From the NCBI GenBank assembly GCA_030837785.1, contig JAUQYA010000022.1, forward strand, positions 1 to 22,803: a DNA stretch of 22,803 nucleotides. The letters are read 5' to 3'. How positions within the stretch are numbered: position 1 is the first letter of the stretch; each line of letters begins with the position of its first letter. Source of the DNA: Albidovulum sp. GTDB lineage: Bacteria > Pseudomonadota > Alphaproteobacteria > Rhodobacterales > Rhodobacteraceae. The notes under the pieces are model-generated. The model was not told the origin of the DNA. It ran no database searches and saw only the letters and a program-made list of their open reading frames with translations. Of the stretch, positions 13,319 through 21,902 are shown piece by piece. A program made the position numbers and the translations under genes.

Positions 13319-15235
13319 ATGGACGATCAGAACAAGAATCTTATTCTCGCGACGGTGCTGTCGTTCCTCGTGATCCTCCTCTGGTACACGCTGTTCCCGC
13401 CGCCCGAAACGCAGCCCGCGCCCGAGACGCCCGCCCAGACCCAGACAGTGGGCGGAACGGCACCGGCCGCGACAGGCGCGGCCCCGCCCGCCACCGGCAC
13501 CGGCACCGGCACCGTGGCCACCACCGACACCGCCGCCGCCGAGGCGGCCGCCGCGGTCGCCGCAGCGCCGCGCCTGCCGGTCGACACGCCGCGGCTCAAG
13601 GGCTCGATCTCGCTCCTCGGCGGGCGGATCGACGACCTGTCGCTCAAGGATTACGCGGTCTCGCTCGACAAGGGCGCGCCGGACGTCCGCCTGCTCGCCC
13701 CCGTGGGCAGCACCGAGCTGGATGCCGCGAAGCCCTATTATGCCGTCTATGGCTGGGCCCCCGCGGGCGACCTGCCCGCGACCGCGGTGCCGGGCGCGAG
13801 GACCGAATGGACGGTCGAGAGCGGCGCCAGGCTTTCGCCCGGGCAGCCTGTCACGCTGTCGTGGGACAACGGCGCCGGCCTTGTCTTCCACCGCACCATC
13901 GCGGTCGACGACAACTATCTCTTCACGGTGACGCAGCGGGTGGAGAACCGCACCGCGGCGGCCGTCCGCCTCGCGCCCTACGGCATCATCGCCCGCCACG
14001 GCATTCCCGAAGGCCAGCGCATCTACGTGCTGCACGAAGGCGTGGTCAGGATGACCGACGGCAAGCTGGAGGAAATCAAGTACGCCAACCTGCCCAAGCT
14101 CGACACCGACCCCAACGAGGGCGCCCCGGCCGAGCTTCAGGCCGCCGCCGCCAATGGCTGGATCGGCTTCACCGACAAGTACTGGATGACGACGCTCATC
14201 CCCGCCGACGGCCAGGCCTTCACCTCGGTGGCGAAATACGTCCCCGGCGTCGATCTCTACCAGACCGAGGCACGGCTTCCGGTGATGGAGGTCGCCCCCG
14301 GCGCCTCCGCCGAGGCGACGACGATGCTCTTCGCCGGCGCGAAGGAATGGGAGACAATCGCGCACTACCAGAACGATCCGGGCTGGTTCGACCGGCTTCT
14401 CGGCGCCAGGGCCGATCCCTCGCGCCCGAAGGTCGACCGCTTCGTCGATTCGATCGACTGGGGCTGGTATTTCTACCTGACCAAGCCGATGTTCCGGCTT
14501 CTGCACTGGCTGCACGGCGCGATCGGCAACATGGGTTTCGCGATCATCGCGCTGACGGTGATCATCAAGCTTCTGGTCTTCCCGCTCGCGCGGCACTCCT
14601 ACATCTCGATGGCGCGGATGAAGGAACTTCAGCCCGAGATGGAGAAGCTGAAGGAACTGGCCGGCGAAGACCGCCAGAAGCTCCAGCAGGGGATGATGGA
14701 GCTTTACAAGAAGAACAAGGTGAACCCGGCCTCGGGCTGCCTGCCGATCCTTCTGCAGATCCCGATCTTCTTCTCGCTCTACAAGGTCATCTACGTCACG
14801 ATCGAGCTTTACCACGCCCCCTTCGTGGGCTGGATCCACGACCTCTCGGCGCCCGATCCCTCGTCGATCCTGAACCTCTTCGGGCTTCTGCCCTTCGCCA
14901 CGCCGGAACCGGGGAGCCTGTTCTTCATGTTCTCGCTCGGCGTGCTGCCGATCCTTCTCGGCATCTCGATGTGGTTCCAGCAGAAGCTGAACCCCGCCCC
15001 TGCCGATCCCACCCAACAGGCGATCTTCGCCTGGATGCCGTGGATCTTCATGTTCATGCTCGGCAGCTTCGCCTCCGGCCTCGTACTCTACTGGATCGCC
15101 AACAACACGATCACCTTCCTCCAGCAGTACACGATCATGTCGATGCACGGCAAACGCCCGGACCTGTTCGGAAACATCCGTTCCGGCTTCCAGCGCAAGC
15201 CCGCGGGCCCGGACGGCAAGGCCAAGCCGAAATGA
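13319..15235 (+). CDS. yidC: Membrane protein insertase YidC (Oxa1 family)
   Basis: This 638-residue inner-membrane insertase folds and inserts membrane proteins alone or with SecYEG. It starts MDDQNKNLILATVLSFLVIL, with TM1 at about 6-25. An Ala/Pro/Thr-rich linker (28-85) containing a Gly-Thr repeat leads to the large periplasmic beta-sandwich domain (about 86-370). The conserved C-terminal insertase domain begins near FYLTKPMFRLLHWL and includes KLLVFPLARHSYISMARMKE, the cytoplasmic hairpin with LYKKNKVNPASGCLPILLQI, and later membrane segments ending near WIANNTITFLQQY. The last residues are basic (RKPAGPDGKAKPK). Its stop overlaps the MOSC gene start by ATGA. Confidence 0.97.
   Translation: MDDQNKNLILATVLSFLVILLWYTLFPPPETQPAPETPAQTQTVGGTAPAATGAAPPATGTGTGTVATTDTAAAEAAAAVAAAPRLPVDTPRLKGSISLLGGRIDDLSLKDYAVSLDKGAPDVRLLAPVGSTELDAAKPYYAVYGWAPAGDLPATAVPGARTEWTVESGARLSPGQPVTLSWDNGAGLVFHRTIAVDDNYLFTVTQRVENRTAAAVRLAPYGIIARHGIPEGQRIYVLHEGVVRMTDGKLEEIKYANLPKLDTDPNEGAPAELQAAAANGWIGFTDKYWMTTLIPADGQAFTSVAKYVPGVDLYQTEARLPVMEVAPGASAEATTMLFAGAKEWETIAHYQNDPGWFDRLLGARADPSRPKVDRFVDSIDWGWYFYLTKPMFRLLHWLHGAIGNMGFAIIALTVIIKLLVFPLARHSYISMARMKELQPEMEKLKELAGEDRQKLQQGMMELYKKNKVNPASGCLPILLQIPIFFSLYKVIYVTIELYHAPFVGWIHDLSAPDPSSILNLFGLLPFATPEPGSLFFMFSLGVLPILLGISMWFQQKLNPAPADPTQQAIFAWMPWIFMFMLGSFASGLVLYWIANNTITFLQQYTIMSMHGKRPDLFGNIRSGFQRKPAGPDGKAKPK
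13493..13514 (+). repeat. Short ACCGGC hexanucleotide repeat in the YidC linker
   Basis: Three full copies and a partial fourth of ACCGGC encode a Thr-Gly repeat in the unstructured linker of YidC. The repeat keeps the reading frame, so copy-number changes would only alter linker length. Confidence 0.8.
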
Positions 15236-15999
15236 CCGCCAGGCTCGCCCGGATCTTCCGCCACCCGATCAAGTCAGTCGGGGCCGAAGACCTGGGCGAG
15301 GCGGAGCTGAGCGCGGGGCAGTCGCTGCAGCTCGACCGGGAATGGGCCGTGCTCAACGACCGCGCGAAGATCAGCCGACACCCGGACGGCCGGGCCAGCG
15401 AATGGGGCCGGAAGGCCAACTTCCTGACCGGACGGGCCGGGCCATCGCTCATGGCGGTGACCGCCGAGATGCAGGCCGGCGGGCTCCTGCGGCTCGACCA
15501 TCCCAACCTCGGACCGCTCGAGATCGACCCCGATGCGGCCCCCGACCAGGAAAGGCTCATCGCCTGGCTCGGCCCGATCTGGCCCGAGGACGCACCGGCG
15601 CCGGTAGCGGTGGTCCGCGCCCCGGGCCAGCCGCTCACCGACGAATCCGTGCCCTACGTCTCGCTGATCGGCACCGCCTCGCTCGCCGATCTTTCGGCGC
15701 GCGCCGGCGCGCCGCTGTCGCAGTGCCGCTTCCGCGCCAACCTCTGGGTCGATGGCTGGGCGCCCCTGGCCGAGTTCGACCTCATCGGGCGCGAGATTCG
15801 CGTGGGCGCCGCGCGCCTCCGGCCGGTTGCGCGGATCGGCCGCTGCCGGGCGACCGACGCCAACCCCGAAACCGGCACGCGCGACATCGACATGCTGCCG
15901 CTTCTCGAACGGAGCTATGGCCACACCGACCTCGGCGTCTTCTGCACCGTGGTGGAGGGGGGCGCCATCGCGCGCGGCGACCGGGTGGAAGTACTGTGA
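15232..15999 (+). CDS. MOSC domain protein (molybdenum cofactor sulfurase C-terminal type)
   Basis: A 255-residue protein with the MOSC N-terminal beta-barrel signature LARIFRHPIKSVGAEDL at residues 5-21 and a C-terminal MOSC core with RIGRCRATDANPETGTRDID. MOSC proteins bind or transfer sulfur or molybdenum cofactor; related YcbX/mARC proteins reduce N-hydroxylated compounds using Moco. Cysteines are in the QCRFRANLWVDG and GRCRAT segments. It is translationally coupled to yidC (ATGA) and engB (GTGA) by four-base overlaps, a co-transcription unit common in this bacterial group, though no functional link to membrane insertion is known. The exact substrate cannot be inferred. Confidence 0.9.
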   Translation: MTARLARIFRHPIKSVGAEDLGEAELSAGQSLQLDREWAVLNDRAKISRHPDGRASEWGRKANFLTGRAGPSLMAVTAEMQAGGLLRLDHPNLGPLEIDPDAAPDQERLIAWLGPIWPEDAPAPVAVVRAPGQPLTDESVPYVSLIGTASLADLSARAGAPLSQCRFRANLWVDGWAPLAEFDLIGREIRVGAARLRPVARIGRCRATDANPETGTRDIDMLPLLERSYGHTDLGVFCTVVEGGAIARGDRVEVL

Positions 16000-16649
16000 C
16001 CGCGATCCCCTTCCCCCTGGCCCATGCCCCCGATCCCGACGCCGCCGAACGCGGCAGGCTGATGTTCGCCGGGCCGGTCGATTTCGTGAAGGGCGTCGTG
16101 GCGATGGACGCCCTGCCGCCCGCCGACCGGATCGAGGTCTGCTTCGCCGGCCGCTCGAACGTGGGGAAGTCCTCGCTGATCAACGCGCTGACCGGGCGCA
16201 GGAACCTTGCCCGCGCCTCCAACACCCCCGGCCGCACGCAGGAGATCAACTTCTTCGCGCTCGGCGACACGCGCTATCTTGTCGACCTGCCCGGCTACGG
16301 CTTCGCCGAGGCGCCGGTGGCGGTCGTGGCCCGGTGGCAGGCGCTGCTCAAGGCCTACCTTGCAGGGCGCGCGACGCTGCGCCGCGCCTTCGTGCTGATC
16401 GACATGCGCCACGGCATCAAACCGGTGGACGAGGAGATCCTGACGCTGCTCGACCGTGCCGCCGTCCCGTTCCAGACCGTGCTGACCAAGGCCGACAAGG
16501 TGAGACCCGCCGACCGCGAGAGGGTTCTGGAAGAGGTCCGCGCAGCCTTGCAGAAACATCCCGCCGCCTACCCCGAGCTTGTCGTCACCTCGTCGGAAAA
16601 GGGCGACGGCATCGAGTCTCTCCGCGCGATCATCGCCGGGCTTGAATAG
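15996..16649 (+). CDS. engB: Ribosome biogenesis GTPase EngB/YsxC/YihA
   Basis: This 217-residue TrmE-Era-EngA-EngB-type GTPase acts in assembly of the 50S subunit. All G motifs are present: G1 GRSNVGKSS (52-60), G2 NTPGRTQ (76-82), G3 DLPG (97-100), G4 TKAD (164-167) and G5 SSEKG (199-203). The start is a GTG overlapping the MOSC stop as GTGA. An in-frame extension further upstream lies within the MOSC gene and is rejected. Length is typical of the family. Confidence 0.96.
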   Translation: MTAIPFPLAHAPDPDAAERGRLMFAGPVDFVKGVVAMDALPPADRIEVCFAGRSNVGKSSLINALTGRRNLARASNTPGRTQEINFFALGDTRYLVDLPGYGFAEAPVAVVARWQALLKAYLAGRATLRRAFVLIDMRHGIKPVDEEILTLLDRAAVPFQTVLTKADKVRPADRERVLEEVRAALQKHPAAYPELVVTSSEKGDGIESLRAIIAGLE

Positions 16650-16697
16650 GCCTGCTGCTTCGGTGCCGAAATCCCCCCGAGGGGTGCCGGCGCATCC

Positions 16698-17429
16698 TCA
16701 GACGTGCTGCCCGGCGTTCACCTCGATCTCGGTTCCCGTGACATAGGACGAGGCATCCGAACAGAGGAACCAGATCACCTCGGCGACCTCCGATGGCTGG
16801 CCGAGACGGCGCAGGGGCAGCGTCTCGACGATCTTCTCCGTCCCGGGCGAAAGGATCGAGGTCTCGATCTCGCCGGGCGCGATCGCGTTGACCCGCACGC
16901 CGAGGGGGCCGAAATCATGCGCCATCTCGCGCGTCAGCGCCTTCAGCGCCGCCTTCGAGGTGGCATAGGCGGCACCGGCGAAGGGATGCACGCGCGAGCC
17001 CGCGATCGAGGTCACGTTGACCACCGCCCCCTTCGCCGCCGAAAGCTCCTCCCTCAGCCCGCGCGCCAGCACGATCGAGGCGAAGAAGTTAACATGGAAG
17101 ACCTGGCCCCAGGTTCTGAGGTCGGTGTCGAGCGTGTTCAGCCGGCCGCCGCCCGGCCCCTTGGGCGAGACGCCGGCGTTGTTCACCAGCGCGTGCAGCT
17201 TGCCGCCGAGCCGGGCGCGGATCGCCTCGATCGCCTCGATGGTCCGGTTCGGATCGGCGAGGTCGATGACGATGTGATCCTCTCGCCCGCCGCCCCAGGG
17301 GCATTTCTCGGGGAAGGGCTGGCGCGAACAGGTGATCACCCGCCAGCCCTCCCGGGCAAAGCGCATCACCGTCGCATGGCCGATCCCGCGCGACGCGCCG
17401 GTCAGAAGTAATGTCCTGGTCTCGCTCAT
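16698..17429 (-). CDS. SDR-family NAD(P)-dependent oxidoreductase
   Basis: A 243-residue classical short-chain dehydrogenase/reductase. The Rossmann glycine motif TGASRGIG (10-17), the NNAG motif (83-86) and the catalytic Ser141 or Ser145, Tyr155 and Lys159 (YATSK) are present. The ending YVTGTEIEVNAGQHV is also typical of classical SDRs. Substrate is unknown; FabG-like reduction of a 3-keto group is possible but not shown. It is a single gene convergent with engB, 48 bases away, and divergent from argB. Confidence 0.9.
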   Translation of the reverse strand: MSETRTLLLTGASRGIGHATVMRFAREGWRVITCSRQPFPEKCPWGGGREDHIVIDLADPNRTIEAIEAIRARLGGKLHALVNNAGVSPKGPGGGRLNTLDTDLRTWGQVFHVNFFASIVLARGLREELSAAKGAVVNVTSIAGSRVHPFAGAAYATSKAALKALTREMAHDFGPLGVRVNAIAPGEIETSILSPGTEKIVETLPLRRLGQPSEVAEVIWFLCSDASSYVTGTEIEVNAGQHV

Positions 17430-17504
17430 CCGGGCCTCCGCGAATCTCGCGCCAAGCTAGGCATCCGGCGCGGAAACGCAACCGCCTCCGGCCCGCCCAG
17501 ACCC

Positions 17505-17533
17505 TTGGCAGGCCCTCCCCGAGCGGATAACAC
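17505..17533 (+). promoter_or_regulatory. Weak candidate promoter of argB
   Basis: TTGGCA (17505-17510) is followed at about 15-17 bases by GGATAACAC, within the 136-base divergent region between the SDR gene and argB. The -35 matches five of six consensus bases; the -10 is poor. Confidence 0.3.
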
Positions 17534-17565
17534 GGGGCAGGACAGCGCCCCCAGGACCGCCCGCG

Positions 17566-18459
17566 ATGAGAAAGCAGACCATGAACCGTGACTGGATCGC
17601 CACCGCCCGGACCCTGTCCGAGGCCCTTCCCTACCTGCAACGCTACGCCGGCGCCGTGGTCGTCGTGAAGTTCGGCGGCAATGCGATGGGCGACGAGGCG
17701 GCGATGGCCGAATTTGCCCGCGACGTCGTGCTGATGCGGCAGGTGGGGGTGAACCCGGTCGTCGTCCACGGCGGCGGGCCGATGATCAACGACCTTCTCT
17801 CGCGCCTCGGCATCAAGTCCGAATTCGTGCGCGGCAAGCGGGTGACCGACAAGGCCACGGTCGAGGTGGTGGAGATGGTGCTGACCGGCCTCGTCAACAA
17901 GCGGATCGTGCAGGCGATCATGGACGAGGGCGGCCGCGCGGTGGGGCTTTCCGGCAAGGACGACGACCTGATGGTCTGCGAAGCCGACGACCCGGAGCTT
18001 GGCTTCGTGGGCAAGCCGGTGGAGATGAACGTGCAGGTGCTGCGCGACCTCTTCGCGGCCGGGATCATCCCGGTCGTGGCCCCCGTCGCCACCGGCATGA
18101 ACGCCAACGAGACCTTCAACGTCAACGGCGACACCGCCGCGGGCGCGCTGGCCGCGGCGCTCAAGGCTGATCGCCTTCTCCTCCTGACCGACGTGTCGGG
18201 GGTGAAGAACCAGGATGGCGAGGTGGTGACCCAGCTTTCGCCCGAGGAGGTGCGGGCGATGATCGCCGACGGCACGATCTCGGGCGGGATGATCCCCAAG
18301 GTCGAAACCGCGCTGGCCGCGGTCGAAGGGGGCGTGCGCGCGGCGGTGATCCTCGACGGGCGCCAGCCCAATGCCTGCCTTCTGGAACTGTTCACCGACC
18401 ACGGCGCGGGCTCGATCATCCGCTCGACCGAGCCGCGCGTGAAGCCGCGCGCGCGGTGA
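17566..18459 (+). CDS. argB: Acetylglutamate kinase
   Basis: A 297-residue amino-acid kinase that phosphorylates N-acetylglutamate in the second step of arginine biosynthesis. It has the lysine-glycine loop VVVVKFGGNAM (Lys35), VVVHGGGPMIND, FVRGKRVTDK, NVNGDTAAGALA and GMIPKVETALAA near the C-terminus, all hallmarks of ArgB. Starts at 17566 (AGGA nine bases upstream) or 17581 (MNRDW) are both possible. The stop overlaps the GTG of the next gene (GTGA), which suggests coupled translation with the ferredoxin-like gene, although no pathway link is evident. Confidence 0.96.
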   Translation: MRKQTMNRDWIATARTLSEALPYLQRYAGAVVVVKFGGNAMGDEAAMAEFARDVVLMRQVGVNPVVVHGGGPMINDLLSRLGIKSEFVRGKRVTDKATVEVVEMVLTGLVNKRIVQAIMDEGGRAVGLSGKDDDLMVCEADDPELGFVGKPVEMNVQVLRDLFAAGIIPVVAPVATGMNANETFNVNGDTAAGALAAALKADRLLLLTDVSGVKNQDGEVVTQLSPEEVRAMIADGTISGGMIPKVETALAAVEGGVRAAVILDGRQPNACLLELFTDHGAGSIIRSTEPRVKPRAR

Positions 18460-19112
18460 CGGCTTACGACGACATCGCCGCCGGCGCGGCGGGGGCGGCG
18501 CTCGACATCTTCGGGGCGTTCCACCCGAAGGCGGGCGACGGGATGCCCGAGGGCAGCGGCACGCTTTTCCTCCTCGGTCCGCGCGAGCCGGGGTTCTGGG
18601 CCACCTTCACCGCATCACCGGAATGGCAGGACGGCGCGGCCGATCCGATGGACCGCTGGTCCGTCCGCGTCCTCGGCCGCCTCGCCGAGGACATGGGCGG
18701 CCGGGCGCTCTTTCCCTTCGGCGGACCGCCCCACCATCCGTTCTTTGCCTGGGCGCTGCGGTCGGGCCGGGCCTTCGCCTCGCCTGCCACGCTTCTGGTC
18801 CACGACACCGCGGGGCTGATGGTGTCCTACCGCGGGGCGATCGCGCTGCCGGACCGGATCGACCTGCCCGCCCCGCCGGGCGTGTCGCCCTGTGAAAGCT
18901 GCGTTGACCGGCCCTGCCTTTCGGCCTGCCCGCCGCGCGCGTTGACGGCCGGGGGCTATGACCTGGCCGCCTGCCACGCCTTTCTCGACACCGCGCCCGG
19001 CGCGGAGTGCCTTTCCGCAGGCTGTCTCGTTCGCCGCGCTTGCCCGGTCTCGCATCGCTATGGCAGGCTGCCGGAACAGTCCGCCCATCACATGAGGCTC
19101 TTTCACCGATGA
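18456..19112 (+). CDS. Ferredoxin-like Fe-S protein related to the QueG C-terminal region
   Basis: A 218-residue protein with eight cysteines in two clusters: CESCVDRPCLSACP (Cys146, 149, 154, 158) and Cys173, 185, 190, 196. This spacing resembles the double [4Fe-4S] region of epoxyqueuosine reductase (QueG), but at 218 residues it is much shorter than QueG (about 350-380) and lacks a recognisable cobalamin-binding part. The first 140 residues have no motif I know. It is probably a cytosolic electron carrier or small Fe-S enzyme. It is coupled to argB and to the SixA-like gene by four-base overlaps (GTGA and ATGA). Confidence 0.85.
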   Translation: MTAYDDIAAGAAGAALDIFGAFHPKAGDGMPEGSGTLFLLGPREPGFWATFTASPEWQDGAADPMDRWSVRVLGRLAEDMGGRALFPFGGPPHHPFFAWALRSGRAFASPATLLVHDTAGLMVSYRGAIALPDRIDLPAPPGVSPCESCVDRPCLSACPPRALTAGGYDLAACHAFLDTAPGAECLSAGCLVRRACPVSHRYGRLPEQSAHHMRLFHR

Positions 19113-19627
19113 TCCCCGCCGGCCACCGCCGCCTGATCCTGACGCGCCACGCCAAGTCCGCCTGGGACGATCCGGCGATGGCCGATCATGACCGCCCGCT
19201 GAATGCCCGCGGGCGCCGTGCCGCGCTGGAACTGGGCGAATGGTTGCATTCGCGCGGCTACGAGCCCGACGAGGTGCTCTGTTCCACCGCCGAGCGCACG
19301 CGCGAAACCTGGGCGCGGGCCGCCGCCGCGCCGCTGGAGGTGACGCCGAGCGTCACCTATGTCGAGGCGCTTTACCATGCCTCGCCCGACGCGATGCTGG
19401 CCGTGCTTCAGCGCGTCAGGGGCGACTGCGTGATGATGATCGGCCACAATCCCGGCATCGCCGCCTTCGCGGCGATGCTGCCCGCGCGCGCCCCCGTGCA
19501 CCCCGATTTCCGCCGCTATCCGACAGCCGCGACGCTGGTCGTCGATTTCCAGATCGCCGACTGGTCAGAGGCGAGGGCCGGCACGGGCAGCGTGCTTGAT
19601 TTCTTCGTGCCCGCCGGGCGCGACTGA
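19109..19627 (+). CDS. SixA-like histidine phosphatase
   Basis: A 172-residue member of the histidine phosphatase (phosphoglycerate-mutase-like) superfamily. It has the catalytic RHAKSAW motif (Arg13, His14), STAERTRET with the second arginine, and MIGHNPG with the second catalytic histidine. The RHAKS form of the RHG motif is the SixA type, known in E. coli for dephosphorylating a histidine phosphotransfer protein. The target here is unknown; the orphan histidine kinase in the window gives no direct link. It is the last gene of the argB unit and faces the bztD gene across 19 bases. Confidence 0.88.
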   Translation: MIPAGHRRLILTRHAKSAWDDPAMADHDRPLNARGRRAALELGEWLHSRGYEPDEVLCSTAERTRETWARAAAAPLEVTPSVTYVEALYHASPDAMLAVLQRVRGDCVMMIGHNPGIAAFAAMLPARAPVHPDFRRYPTAATLVVDFQIADWSEARAGTGSVLDFFVPAGRD

Positions 19628-19646
19628 GTCGGCGGGCCTCCTCCGG

Positions 19647-20441
19647 TCAGTGGCCGAGGATCTGGCTCAGGAACAGCTTGGTCCGCTCCGACTGCGGGTT
19701 GTTGAAGAACTCCCTGGGCTCGTTCTGCTCGACGATCTGGCCCTGGTCCATGAAGATCACCCGGTTCGCCACTGCCTGGGCAAAGCCCATCTCGTGGGTG
19801 ACGCAGAGCATCGTCATCCCCTCCTCGGCCAGCTGGATCATCGTGTCGAGCACTTCCTTGATCATCTCGGGGTCAAGCGCCGAGGTCGGTTCGTCGAAGA
19901 GCATGATCCTCGGCTTCATGCAGAGCGCGCGGGCGATCGCCACCCGTTGCTGCTGGCCGCCCGAAAGCTGGCCGGGATACTTGTGCGCCTGTTCGGGGAT
20001 TTTCACCTTTTCGAGGAAGTGCATCGCCGTTTCCTCGGCTTCCTTCTTCGGAACCTTGCGGACCCAGATGGGGGCGAGGGTGCAGTTTTCCAGGATCGTC
20101 AGATGCGGGAAGAGGTTGAAGTGCTGGAACACCATGCCGACCTCGGACCGGACCTTGTCGATGTTCTTGAGGTCCGACGAAAGCTCCGTCCCCTCGATGA
20201 TGATCCGGCCCGACTGGTGTTCCTCCAGCCGGTTGATGCAGCGGATCAACGTCGACTTGCCCGACCCGGAGGGTCCGCAGACGACGATGCGTTCGCCACG
20301 GTTGACCGTCATGTTGATGTCGCGCAGCACGTGGAAGGTGCCATACCATTTGTTCATGTTGGTGATCTGGATCGCGACCTCTTCCGAAACCTGCATCTGG
20401 CTGCGGTCGATCTGACGGGTGACGGCGTGGGGGTCCGACAT
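19647..20441 (-). CDS. bztD: Polar amino-acid ABC transporter ATP-binding protein
   Basis: A 264-residue ABC ATPase of the polar amino-acid uptake type (BztD/AapP/GlnQ). Walker A is GPSGSGKST (56-64), the Q-loop is VFQHFNLFPH (Gln106), the signature is LSGGQQQRVAIARAL (159-173), Walker B is MLFDEPTSALD (180-190) and the H-loop is VTHEMGFA (His216). The true start is the ATG at 20441, preceded by AAGGAG eight bases away; the much longer open frame upstream is only a shadow of bztC. It powers uptake through the two permeases upstream and lies 11 bases after bztC. Confidence 0.93.
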   Translation of the reverse strand: MSDPHAVTRQIDRSQMQVSEEVAIQITNMNKWYGTFHVLRDINMTVNRGERIVVCGPSGSGKSTLIRCINRLEEHQSGRIIIEGTELSSDLKNIDKVRSEVGMVFQHFNLFPHLTILENCTLAPIWVRKVPKKEAEETAMHFLEKVKIPEQAHKYPGQLSGGQQQRVAIARALCMKPRIMLFDEPTSALDPEMIKEVLDTMIQLAEEGMTMLCVTHEMGFAQAVANRVIFMDQGQIVEQNEPREFFNNPQSERTKLFLSQILGH

Positions 20442-20452
20442 TGGGTCGCTCC

Positions 20453-21901
20453 TTACCGGTGTTCGCGTTTCAAGAGCCGTTCGAGATACATCGAATAGCG
20501 CGACATGCTGAAGCAGATGATCCAGAAGATCAGGCCGACGAAGATGTAGGGCTCCCAGTAGGTGCCCTTCCATTCGATCGAGGCGCGGACCGCATCGGTG
20601 ATCCCCTTCAAGGGATCGAGCAGGCCCACGAAGATCACAAGCGTGGTATCCTTGAAAAGCCCGATGAAGGACGAGACGATGCCGGGGATCGAGATCTTCA
20701 GCGCCTGCGGCATGATGATCAGCCGCTGCGCCTTCCAGTAGTCGAGCCCGAGCGCATCGGCGGCCTCGTATTGCCCGCGCGGCAGCGCGGCGAGGCCGCC
20801 GCGGATCACCTCGGCGATATAGGCCGCCGAGAAGATCGTCACCATGATGATGACGCGCAGGATGATGTCGAAGTTGGTGCCCGGCGGCAGGAAATAGTTC
20901 AGAAGCAGCGAGGCGACGAAGAGAAGCGTGATCAGCGGCACGCCGCGGATGAACTCGATGAAGCCGACGCAGAGTGTCTTGACCAGGAACATGTCCGACC
21001 GCCGGCCGAGCGCGAGGACGATCCCCATCGGCAGCGAAAACGCGATGCCCGTGACGCCGATGGTGAGGGCGAGGACGAAGCCGCCGAAGCGTTCCGAGCG
21101 GACGACATCGATCGCCACCGGCAGGGCCTGCTGGAGCGCCTCGGCCACGGGACCGGCGGCGAAAAGCCACCAGAGCACCGGCAGCAGAACGGCCGCCGCA
21201 AGCCCGATGATCGAACCCGCCGCGGGCTGGATCAGCCGGAGCGCGCCCCAGCCGGCGACAAAGCCGAGGATCGCCACGATCGGAAGCCAGACCGACCCGC
21301 CCCAGAGGAGCCAGAACCCCATTGCCGGATAGAGGAGCGAGACATAGAGAAGCCGGTCCGGCGCAAGGAACTGCACCGCGACGAGTGCTGCCAGCACGGC
21401 GAGCGCGAGGATGTTGTGCTGGCCGAGCGCCAGGAGTGCCGCCAGCGTCAGCGCGGCGACGGCGCAGATGAAGATCGTCGCGGCGCGCCGGCTCTGCATG
21501 AACAGGACCGGCCCGAGGCAGATCAGCAGAAGCCCGAGGGCCAGCACCGGCCGCCAGTAAAGCTCGGCCGGATAGAAGCCGTAGAGGAACTGCGGCCAGC
21601 GTTCGCGGATCACCGCCCAGCAGGCGCCATCCGCCCCGGCGCCCCAACGTTCCTCGATGATCGCGCGGCATTCGCCGAGCGACTTCGCGTTCCAGACCGA
21701 ATGCAGGAACCAGGGCAGGAACTGCTGCACGACGAGGTAGATGAGAAAGAGCCCGGCCAGCGTGAGCGCGGTGTTGAACGGGCCAGCGAAGAGGTTTTCC
21801 CTGAGCCACTTGATCGCGCCCGCCTGCATCGCCGGTGGGGCCGCGGGCGGCAGCATCGTGTCGCGGACGAAGGGAACCGTCTGGGCGTGAAGCTCTGACA
21901 T
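20453..21901 (-). CDS. bztC: Polar amino-acid ABC transporter permease, BztC/AapM type
   Basis: A 482-residue permease. After an N-terminal region of several extra hydrophobic segments (about 42-270), the C-terminal part is a standard permease domain with the GFIEFIRGVPLITLLF segment and the cytoplasmic EAA loop AEVIRGGLAALPRGQYEAADAL, which contacts the ATPase. The extended N-terminus is characteristic of the BztC/AapM subgroup, which transports glutamate, glutamine, aspartate and asparagine (Bzt of Rhodobacter capsulatus) or L-amino acids generally (Aap of Rhizobium). It is at the long end of that subgroup. The ATG has AAGGAG seven bases upstream and follows the bztB stop by a single base. 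Confidence 0.9.
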   Translation of the reverse strand: MSELHAQTVPFVRDTMLPPAAPPAMQAGAIKWLRENLFAGPFNTALTLAGLFLIYLVVQQFLPWFLHSVWNAKSLGECRAIIEERWGAGADGACWAVIRERWPQFLYGFYPAELYWRPVLALGLLLICLGPVLFMQSRRAATIFICAVAALTLAALLALGQHNILALAVLAALVAVQFLAPDRLLYVSLLYPAMGFWLLWGGSVWLPIVAILGFVAGWGALRLIQPAAGSIIGLAAAVLLPVLWWLFAAGPVAEALQQALPVAIDVVRSERFGGFVLALTIGVTGIAFSLPMGIVLALGRRSDMFLVKTLCVGFIEFIRGVPLITLLFVASLLLNYFLPPGTNFDIILRVIIMVTIFSAAYIAEVIRGGLAALPRGQYEAADALGLDYWKAQRLIIMPQALKISIPGIVSSFIGLFKDTTLVIFVGLLDPLKGITDAVRASIEWKGTYWEPYIFVGLIFWIICFSMSRYSMYLERLLKREHR

Positions 21902-21902
21902 C

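Noticed and set aside
11462..15148. 1228-residue minus-strand ORF across the EAL gene and yidC
   Set aside because: It is a shadow of two well-supported plus-strand genes; composition is low-complexity Arg/His/Asp/Gly with no motif.
13276..15999. 907-residue ORF ending with the MOSC sequence, apparently a fusion
   Set aside because: The upstream part is out of frame with yidC and lacks motifs. The MOSC protein begins at 15232 within an ATGA overlap.
19647..21809. 720-residue ORF that could be read as a permease-ATPase fusion
   Set aside because: Only the last 264 residues are a real protein (bztD, start 20441). The first part is an out-of-frame reading of bztC, which has its own correct frame.
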